DNA of 64,000 nucleotides, from positions 1-64,000 of the forward strand of contig JBBECE010000024.1 in the NCBI GenBank assembly GCA_040881985.1, read 5' to 3'. Positions within the stretch are counted from its first letter, which is position 1. Every line of letters starts with the position of its first letter. Positions 58,232 to 64,000 of the stretch are shown piece by piece. Source of the stretch: JBBECE01 sp040881985 (GTDB taxonomy: Bacteria > Pseudomonadota > Alphaproteobacteria > Rhizobiales > Devosiaceae). The translations under genes and the position numbers were made by a program. Under the pieces are notes generated by a model. The model was not told the DNA's origin. It did not search any database and worked only from the letters and a program-made list of their open reading frames with translations.

Positions 58232-59206
58232 CTACCAGCGGATGAGAGAGGCGCCCCAGGTGAAGCCGCCGCCCATCGCCTCGATCATCACCAGATCGCC
58301 GCGCTTGATCCGGCCGTCACGGACGGCGACGTCGAGCGCCAGCGGTACCGAGGCGGCGGAGGTGTTGGCGTGGCGGTCGACGGTGACGACGGTTTTCTCG
58401 AGCGGGATATGCAGGCGCTTGCTCGCCGCGTCGATGATCCGGCGGTTGGCCTGGTGGGGGACGAACCAGTCGAGCTCGGCGGCCCCGATCCCCGCCTCCG
58501 CGAAGGCGCCTTCGACGACATCGGACATCATGCCTACCGCATGGCGGAAGACCTCGCGGCCTTCCATATGGACGAGTCCCACCCCCCCTGAGGTCGAGGG
58601 GCCGCCCTTGGTGTAGAGCTTGTCCCAGTGGCGCCCGTCGGCGCGCAGCCGGCTTGCCAGTACGCCGCGACCGCCGGCCTCGGCTTCGGGCACGGCTTCG
58701 AGCACGATCGCGCCGGCGCCGTCGCCGAACAAGACGCAGGTCGAACGATCGGTCCAGTCCAAGAGGCGCGAAATGGTTTCGGCGCCGATCACCAGAGCGC
58801 GGCGGGCAAGGCCGTTCTTGAGGAGGGAATCGGCGTTGGCGACGCCATAGACGAAGCCCGAACAAACGGCTTGCAGATCGAAGGCGAAGCCTTCCGTCAC
58901 GCCGAGCTTTTCCTGGACGAGCACGGCGGTCGCCGGAAAGGTCAGGTCGGGGGTGGTGGTGGCGACGATGATGAGGTCGATCCCGGAAGGCTTCATGCCG
59001 GCGCTGGCAAGGGCGGCGCGAGCGGCGTTGGCGGCAAGCATTGAAGTTGTCTCGCCTTCGGCCGCGATGCGGCGCTCGACGATGCCGGTTCGCTGGCGAA
59101 TCCATTCATCGGAAGTGTCGACCATCCGCGCCAGGTCGTCGTTGGTCAAAACCCGCTCGGGCAGATAGCTGCCGACGCCGCGAACGATCGAGCGAAGCGC
59201 TCTCAC
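58232..59206 (-). CDS. fabH: 3-oxoacyl-ACP synthase III
   Basis: A 324-residue thiolase-fold condensing enzyme that starts fatty acid synthesis from acetyl-CoA and malonyl-ACP. The catalytic triad is Cys115 in LQAVCSGFVYG, His in VPHQANRRII and Asn in RHANTSAASVPLA. The start is GTG 59204-59206, and the first bases overlap the plsX stop (GTGA). Confidence 0.97.
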   Translation of the reverse strand: MRALRSIVRGVGSYLPERVLTNDDLARMVDTSDEWIRQRTGIVERRIAAEGETTSMLAANAARAALASAGMKPSGIDLIIVATTTPDLTFPATAVLVQEKLGVTEGFAFDLQAVCSGFVYGVANADSLLKNGLARRALVIGAETISRLLDWTDRSTCVLFGDGAGAIVLEAVPEAEAGGRGVLASRLRADGRHWDKLYTKGGPSTSGGVGLVHMEGREVFRHAVGMMSDVVEGAFAEAGIGAAELDWFVPHQANRRIIDAASKRLHIPLEKTVVTVDRHANTSAASVPLALDVAVRDGRIKRGDLVMIEAMGGGFTWGASLIRW

Positions 59207-60273
59207 GCTGTCGTCGCTTCGGCCGAGACCAGTTCCTCGTGGTGCTCGGGCAACGGGCCGAGCCGGTCCATCCCCTCCCCGATCCGCTCGATCAGCCGGT
59301 TGCGGGCCATTTCGTAGGCTAGGCCGAGGGCGCTCTTGAAGCCCAGTTCGTCGGTCGAGCCGTGACTCTTGATGACGACGCCGTTGAGGCCGAGGAACAC
59401 CCCGCCATTGACCCGGCGAGGATCCATCTTGCGGCGAAAAGCCAGCAGCGCCGGCCGCGCGATCAGCGCCCCGAGCCGGGACGACCAGGTCTCGCCAAGC
59501 GCGGCTTTCAGATACTCACCGACCTGCCGGGCGGTCCCCTCGGCGGTCTTCAGCGCGATATTGCCGGCGAATCCTTCGGTGACCACGACGTCAACCGTGC
59601 CCTTGCCGATGTCGTCACCCTCGACGAAGCCGCAATAGGTCATGCCGGCGTTGCGCGCCTCGGAGAGAAACCGGGCGGCGTCCTTCACCGCGTCGAGGCC
59701 CTTGACCTCCTCGACCCCGACATTGAGCAGGCCGACGGTGGGGTCGCGCATGTCGAAGAGGGCGCGGGCCATTGCCGCCCCGAGGATCGAGAAGTCGACG
59801 AGTTGCCGGCCGTCGCCGCCGACGGTCGCCCCGACATCGAGAACGATGGTGTCGGCGCGCAGCGTCGGCCAGATCGCGGCGATGGCGGGCCGGGCGATGC
59901 CTTCGATGGGGCGCAGGCAAAAGGTCGACATGGCCATCAGCGCGCCGGTATTGCCGCAGGAGATGGCGACGTCGGCGTCCCCGTCCTTGACCGTCTGCAG
60001 CGTGTTCCACATGGAGGAGTTGCCGCGACCCCTGCGGAGCGCCTGGCTGGGTTTGGCGCCCATCGGCACGACGTTTTCGCAATGGACGACGGTCGAGACG
60101 CGAGCGAGGTCGGGGAGCGCGGCGAGGAGCGGCTCAAGCTCCGCTTTGCGGCCATGGAAAATGAACCTCGAGTTGGGCCTTTCGGCGAGGGCCATGCGCG
60201 CGCCCCCAAGCACGGTCCGGGGGCCGTTGTCGCCGCCCATGGCATCAACCGAAATGCGGATTTCTGTATTCAT
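59203..60273 (-). CDS. plsX: phosphate acyltransferase PlsX
   Basis: A 356-residue acyl-ACP:phosphate acyltransferase of phospholipid synthesis. It begins RISVDAMGGDNGPRTVLGGA and has ISCGNTGALMAMSTF and the VVTEGFAGNIALKTAEG and GGVFLGLNGVVIKSHGS motifs. It overlaps fabH by 4 bp, and the DUF177 gene lies upstream. Confidence 0.97.
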   Translation of the reverse strand: MNTEIRISVDAMGGDNGPRTVLGGARMALAERPNSRFIFHGRKAELEPLLAALPDLARVSTVVHCENVVPMGAKPSQALRRGRGNSSMWNTLQTVKDGDADVAISCGNTGALMAMSTFCLRPIEGIARPAIAAIWPTLRADTIVLDVGATVGGDGRQLVDFSILGAAMARALFDMRDPTVGLLNVGVEEVKGLDAVKDAARFLSEARNAGMTYCGFVEGDDIGKGTVDVVVTEGFAGNIALKTAEGTARQVGEYLKAALGETWSSRLGALIARPALLAFRRKMDPRRVNGGVFLGLNGVVIKSHGSTDELGFKSALGLAYEMARNRLIERIGEGMDRLGPLPEHHEELVSAEATTA

Positions 60274-60346
60274 GGCCGGTCAGGATGGCCTCTGAGAGGT
60301 GGGTCACCTTAGCGTTCAAAAGGGGCAAAACAAGCCCCTTCCCGCC

Positions 60347-60901
60347 TCACTTGGCCCGCCGGGAGCGCTTCAACCGCTTCAATGCGGCGAACGGCGAGAC
60401 ATCCCCGGCGCCCTCGCCGGCTCCGACCGGCACGAGGGTTGCGCCGGGCGCGCGCGGATAGGGATTAAGCGCAAGGCTGAGGGTTTCGACGATGAGGGGA
60501 CCGAGGTCGAGCCATTCGCCCTCGAACCAGTCCGGCTCGTCGTCGGCCTCGGGGTCGACGAATACCTCGCCGCCGCCGCCGCGATGCTCGCCGGTCGCTC
60601 CTTCGGCCGGCAGGAACACCCGGTCGACCGGCTCACCGATCCGCTCGGCGACGGGCTCGAGGGTGACGACGCACTGCTGGTGGAGATCGGCGTTGACGCG
60701 CCCGGTGACCCGGACGCCGCCGCGAAACGGGGTGACGCTGAGGTTGGCGGCGAGCCCGTCGATGCCGAGGATGCCGAGTTCGGCGGCAACGGCTTGGCGG
60801 GCCCCGGCGTCGGCCTCGATGTCGAGCGCGCGGGCTTCGCCGCGCAAGCCGCCAATGCGGATGCGGGCGCCGAGCAGCGAAGACAGCGAGGCTTCAGGCA
60901 T
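60347..60901 (-). CDS. DUF177 (YceD-like) protein
   Basis: A 184-residue member of the DUF177 family, linked in other bacteria to 23S rRNA accumulation. Motifs seen: VTGRVNADLHQQCVVTLEPVAERI, with the single Cys of the family's C-x-R-C region reduced to QQCVVTLEP, and WLDLGPLIVETLSLALNPYPRAPGA. It overlaps the bc1 chaperone gene by 8 bp and precedes plsX. Confidence 0.92.
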   Translation of the reverse strand: MPEASLSSLLGARIRIGGLRGEARALDIEADAGARQAVAAELGILGIDGLAANLSVTPFRGGVRVTGRVNADLHQQCVVTLEPVAERIGEPVDRVFLPAEGATGEHRGGGGEVFVDPEADDEPDWFEGEWLDLGPLIVETLSLALNPYPRAPGATLVPVGAGEGAGDVSPFAALKRLKRSRRAK

Positions 60902-61421
60902 CGGATTTCAGCGTCTCGAAGCGCAGTTCGCCGGCGAGGATGGCCCCGGCCGGCTGGGCTGCCAGCGTGTCCGATTGGACTTGGCAATAGGCGGCGAGCT
61001 TCGCGGCGGCATTCGGCTCGAAGTCGAAAAGGTTGCGCGAGAGCGAGGCGGCGAGCCCGGAACTGTCGTCAGCGTCGAGGGCCGAGCCGACGCTCGACAG
61101 GAGCCCGTAGAAGAGTTCGGTCATGCCGGCGATGCGCTTGCCGATCGACAGATCCCCGACCCCCATTTCGCGCAGTGACCGGTCCATGTCGCGGAAGAAC
61201 AGATCGAACAGGGCCTGGGAGAATCGCGAGGCCTCGGGCTCGCTCCGCAGCCGGCGCAGCGCCAGCGCCATATGCAGGCTGATCATCATGAAGCGGCCGG
61301 TCGGCGTGTCGGCAACGCCCCATTCGGCGTAGAACCCCGGGTGCCGGGATTGCGCCACAATGGGTGTGTAGACGGCCAACGCCGCCTCGGCCAACCGGTC
61401 CTTGCGGAAGAGAGCGAGCAT
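60894..61421 (-). CDS. ubiquinol-cytochrome c chaperone family protein
   Basis: A 175-residue helical protein of the Ubiq_cyt_C_chap (CBP3-like) family, which in mitochondria helps assemble cytochrome b. Motifs: YTPIVAQSRHPGFYAEWGVADTPTGRFMMISLHMALALRRL, FDLFFRDMDRSLREMGVGDLSIGKR and MTELFYGLL. It is first in the operon with DUF177 and divergent from bamE. Confidence 0.93.
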   Translation of the reverse strand: MLALFRKDRLAEAALAVYTPIVAQSRHPGFYAEWGVADTPTGRFMMISLHMALALRRLRSEPEASRFSQALFDLFFRDMDRSLREMGVGDLSIGKRIAGMTELFYGLLSSVGSALDADDSSGLAASLSRNLFDFEPNAAAKLAAYCQVQSDTLAAQPAGAILAGELRFETLKSDA

Positions 61422-61580
61422 CGTTTGGCTTCAGCACCTCGGACCGGGAACACCGTATCGGCGCGGGAAGTTCACAGCGGCTTCTTGCCATGGCGCGCCT
61501 TTGGCGGCTACACAGTGCCGGCGAACCTCATATTGGTCGCTTGCCCGTTCGCCGCAAGTACCTTCCGGAGACCCTGGTTG

Positions 61581-62045
61581 ATGCACTTTCGCCAAGCCAT
61601 AGCGCCAATCGCCCTCGCCTTTGCGATGGCAGCGGCCGCGGCCGGGCTTTCGGCGTGCGGCGGCGGGCTGGGGCTGACCCAGACCCGGACGCAAGGCTAC
61701 GACATTCCCGAGGGCGCAATGGAGCAGATCCGGCCCGGCGTCTCCAAGGACTTCGTCGAGGTCGTGCTCGGCTCCCCGCAAACGACCAACACGATCGATG
61801 ACGAGTTGGCCTATTACTACATCGAGACCAAGGTCGAGCAGACGGCGTTCGGGCTGAGCAGCCCGACCGAGCGGACCGTGCTGGCGATCTATTTCGACGC
61901 CAACAGCCGGGTCAGCGACAAAGCGGTCTATTCGCTGCAGGATGGCAAGGTGTTCACCATCGTCGCCCGCCGCACGCCGGGCTATGGCGACGACACGACC
62001 TTCATCGAGTCGATCCTGAAGTCGGTGCAGGGAATCGGGGGCTAG
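61581..62045 (+). CDS. bamE: outer membrane protein assembly factor BamE
   Basis: A 154-residue BamE/OmlA (SmpA) lipoprotein. The lipobox is LSAC after a hydrophobic stretch (IALAFAMAAAAAGLSAC). The fold has TRTQGYDIPEGAMEQIRPGVSKDFVEVVLGSP and TVLAIYFDANSRVSDKAVYSLQDG. It joins the BAM complex that inserts beta-barrels. ATG 61581 was chosen for the signal; TTG 61578 is also possible. Confidence 0.94.
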   Translation: MHFRQAIAPIALAFAMAAAAAGLSACGGGLGLTQTRTQGYDIPEGAMEQIRPGVSKDFVEVVLGSPQTTNTIDDELAYYYIETKVEQTAFGLSSPTERTVLAIYFDANSRVSDKAVYSLQDGKVFTIVARRTPGYGDDTTFIESILKSVQGIGG

Positions 62046-62057
62046 GCCTGCCGCCTT

Positions 62058-63278
62058 TCACACCGCCGGGGCCGGACGGCCCTGCAAGCGCGTCCAGGCG
62101 AGCAACACCAGCCCGAGCGCGGCGATCGGGATCGCCATCACGTTCACCGACTGCCAGCCGATCGTCTGCAGCAGCACCCCCGAGCCGATCGAGGCCAGCG
62201 CCATCGCACCGAAGACTACCGGCTCGTTGAGCGATTGGGCACGCTCGGCCTCCTCGGGCCGATAGGCGGTGGCGAGCATGGCGGTAGAACCGACAAAGCC
62301 GAAATTCCAGCCGAGGCCGAGCAGCACGAGCCCGAGGTCGAAATGCAGGACGGAGGTGCCGTTGAGGTGAATTAGCGCGCAACCGACGAATAGCAAGAGG
62401 CCGATCGCGACGGTCAGCGGCGCGCCAATGCGGGCGACAACCGAACCGGTGAAGAGGCTGGGCAGGAACATGGCGACAATATGCCACTGGATGGCGCCCG
62501 CCGCGTCGGCGGGCGAATGGCCGTGCATGCGCACCATGGCAAGCGGCGCCGCGACCATGACCAGCGTCATCAGCGAATAGCTCAACATGCCGGTGATGAC
62601 GGGGACGAAGACCGAAGGGCTGCGGATGAGTTGGGCGGTCGAGCGCCCTTGCGGCTCGCCCTTGCCGGGGCGGCGGATGGGCGCAAGACGGGTGAAGGAG
62701 AGTACCGCGAACGCAATCGTCGATAGCCCCGCGATCCCAAGGAACGAGCCGGCATATTCGGCGCCGGCGACGAAATCCTTGGCGAAGATCGATAGTCCCG
62801 GGCCGATGAATCCAGCCGCGACTCCACCGAGCAGCACCAGCGAGATGGCGCGCGCTTTCAAGTTCGACGGGACGCTGTCGGCGATGGCGAAGCGGTACTG
62901 CTGGCCGAACGAAGCCGACGCGCCGACAAAGACCAGCGCCGCGCAAAAAAGCCAGAAGGAATGGGCAGCGACCGCCCAGCCGGCGCCAAGTCCGGCGATA
63001 ACTGCGATCGATGCGCCGAGCACAAAGCCGCGGGTGCGGCCGAGCCGGTAAATCAAACGGGTTGCCGGTATAGCGAAAATCGCCAAGCCGAGAATGGTCG
63101 CGGTCATCGGCAAGGTGGCGAGCGCCGGGTCCGGAGCGAGGACGATGGCGGTCAGCGCGGCGACGGCGATGACGATCGACTGGCTCGAGCCGGAAATGGC
63201 CTGGGCAACGGCCAGAAGGCCGATATTGCGGTAAACGGCGGCGGTGAAGGGGGCACGGGTGGGGGCTGAATCACTCAT
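62058..63278 (-). CDS. major facilitator superfamily transporter
   Basis: A 406-residue MFS protein with about twelve predicted helices and a central cytoplasmic loop (RRPGKGEPQGRSTAQLI). The motif FAIPATRLIYRLGRTRGFVLG is the loop 2-3 signature. The substrate is unknown. The ATG overlaps the nusB stop by 8 bp, so it is translated as part of the ribH-nusB operon. Confidence 0.9.
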   Translation of the reverse strand: MSDSAPTRAPFTAAVYRNIGLLAVAQAISGSSQSIVIAVAALTAIVLAPDPALATLPMTATILGLAIFAIPATRLIYRLGRTRGFVLGASIAVIAGLGAGWAVAAHSFWLFCAALVFVGASASFGQQYRFAIADSVPSNLKARAISLVLLGGVAAGFIGPGLSIFAKDFVAGAEYAGSFLGIAGLSTIAFAVLSFTRLAPIRRPGKGEPQGRSTAQLIRSPSVFVPVITGMLSYSLMTLVMVAAPLAMVRMHGHSPADAAGAIQWHIVAMFLPSLFTGSVVARIGAPLTVAIGLLLFVGCALIHLNGTSVLHFDLGLVLLGLGWNFGFVGSTAMLATAYRPEEAERAQSLNEPVVFGAMALASIGSGVLLQTIGWQSVNVMAIPIAALGLVLLAWTRLQGRPAPAV

Positions 63279-63777
63279 TTGTCACTCCATCTTGCATTTC
63301 CCCGGCGCGCTTCTGGCGGGCGATGCGGTCGAGGACTGCGTTGACCATACCGGGCTCGTCGCCCTCGTAAAAGGCGCGGGCGACATCGACGTATTCGGAA
63401 ATCGCGACGCCGACCGGGACGTCGAGGCGGAAGACGAGCTCGAACGTACCGGCCCGAAGAATCGCCCGGAGCGTCAGGTCGATACGGGTCAGGGGCCAGC
63501 CGGGCACCAGGCACGCGTCGATCTCGGGGTCGATGTCGAGCTGGCGGTCGACGACGCCCTTGACGATGGTACGGAAGAAATCAGCATCGGCGGGCAGATA
63601 CTGGTCGCCCTCGAGTTCCTTGCCGAGGCGGAAACGGGTGAACTGGTCGAGCGTCTCCTCGAGCGAGGCGCCGCCGACGTCCATCTGGTAGAGTGCCTGG
63701 ACGGCCGCAAGGCGCGCCGAGCCACGCTGATTGGCCGGTTTCTGGGCCGCGTCGCGGGGTGGGCGGCTAGGCTTCAT
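63271..63777 (-). CDS. nusB: transcription antitermination protein NusB
   Basis: A 168-residue all-helical NusB. It has RGSARLAAVQALYQMDVGG, VKGVVDRQLDIDPEIDACL and a C-terminal GTFELVFRLDVPVGVAISEYVDVARAFYEGDEPGMVNAVLDRIAR stretch with the family's conserved residues. It binds boxA RNA with NusE. It starts two bases after the ribH stop. Confidence 0.96.
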   Translation of the reverse strand: MKPSRPPRDAAQKPANQRGSARLAAVQALYQMDVGGASLEETLDQFTRFRLGKELEGDQYLPADADFFRTIVKGVVDRQLDIDPEIDACLVPGWPLTRIDLTLRAILRAGTFELVFRLDVPVGVAISEYVDVARAFYEGDEPGMVNAVLDRIARQKRAGEMQDGVTNE

Positions 63778-63778
63778 C

Positions 63779-64000
63779 TCAGAGGCCGAGGCCGCGTTTC
63801 AGCGCAACCATTGTCAGCGCGGCGCGGGCGGCGTCCCCGCCCTTGTCGAGTTCGGTGACGCGGGCGCGGATCCATGCCTGATCGGGGTTCTCGACGGTCA
63901 GGATGCCGTTGCCGAGGGCGAGACCGTGGGCGACCGAAAGGTCGATGACGGCGCGGGCGGACTGAATGGCGACCACCTCGTAATGGGTCGTCTCGCCGCG
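63779..64000 (-). CDS. ribH: 6,7-dimethyl-8-ribityllumazine synthase, partial
   Basis: The C-terminal 73 residues of RibH, with the 5' part beyond the window edge. GETTHYEVVAIQSARAVIDLS, GNGILTVENPDQAWIRARV and KGGDAARAALTMVALKRGLG are conserved, including the Lys-Gly-Gly phosphate contact. It catalyses the penultimate step of riboflavin synthesis. The frame is in register at base 64000. Confidence 0.95.
   Translation of the reverse strand, partial: RGETTHYEVVAIQSARAVIDLSVAHGLALGNGILTVENPDQAWIRARVTELDKGGDAARAALTMVALKRGLGL

Overview
This window is GC-rich chromosomal DNA of an alphaproteobacterium, most likely of the order Hyphomicrobiales (Rhizobiales). The placement rests on several gene orders typical of that group: metC beside aapJQMP; bamE, a cytochrome bc1 chaperone, DUF177, plsX, fabH, ihfA, a MerR regulator and tRNA-Pro in a row; rplM-rpsI near argC; a double cold-shock protein followed by DUF192; an NDUFS4-like complex I protein beside a tRNA-Pro; and rhizobial-type dispersed palindromic repeats. 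No genus can be named from the sequence alone.

Layout. 1-9.8 kb: a winged-helix/TPR regulator, a short-chain dehydrogenase, sulfate activation (cysD and a cysN-cysC fusion), a secreted alginate-lyase-like protein, cysteine synthase and a mercaptopyruvate sulfurtransferase. 9.8-16.8 kb: a lone amino-acid binding protein (a paralogue of AapJ), the general amino acid importer aapJQMP and cystathionine beta-lyase, so the first 17 kb has a sulfur and amino-acid theme. 16.8-18.1 kb: PAP2 phosphatase, tRNA-Pro(UGG) and an NDUFS4-like protein. 18.1-27.9 kb: a complete carbohydrate utilisation locus (two Gfo/Idh/MocA oxidoreductases, two sugar-isomerase-like TIM barrels, a MalEFGK-type importer) facing a divergent LacI regulator, with a perfect 14-bp palindrome between them.

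27.9-33 kb: tRNA-Arg, small housekeeping genes, then a duplicated pair of tRNA-Glu(CUC) genes (232-bp identical direct repeats) that bracket 1.34 kb of foreign-looking DNA with three small genes of unknown function and a broken gene end. 33-42 kb: SDR, cyclopropane fatty acid synthase, recJ, homoserine dehydrogenase with an extra N-terminal helix-turn-helix-like domain, a DUF2235 hydrolase, a transglutaminase-like protein and an aminotransferase whose last residues are encoded by a palindromic repeat. 42-48 kb: secreted protein, argC, glycosyltransferase, rpsI, rplM, heme A synthase, DUF2842.

48-56.6 kb: an exopolysaccharide locus (deacetylase-like, Wzc-like with a degenerate ATPase domain, Wza-like, GT4, priming phosphotransferase, Wzy-like). 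A perfect CtrA-type box lies before the priming enzyme. 56.7-64 kb: secreted protein, tRNA-Pro(GGG), MerR, ihfA, fabH, plsX, DUF177, bc1 chaperone, bamE, MFS transporter, nusB and a ribH gene cut by the window end.

The observations most worth following are the HTH-homoserine dehydrogenase fusion with a perfect palindrome just upstream, two genes that appear to start at ATC behind strong ribosome binding sites, the tRNA-Glu duplication island, a translated palindromic repeat with compensatory changes between copies, and a Wzc-like protein that has lost its Walker A motif. No CRISPR array, transposase or integrase was seen.
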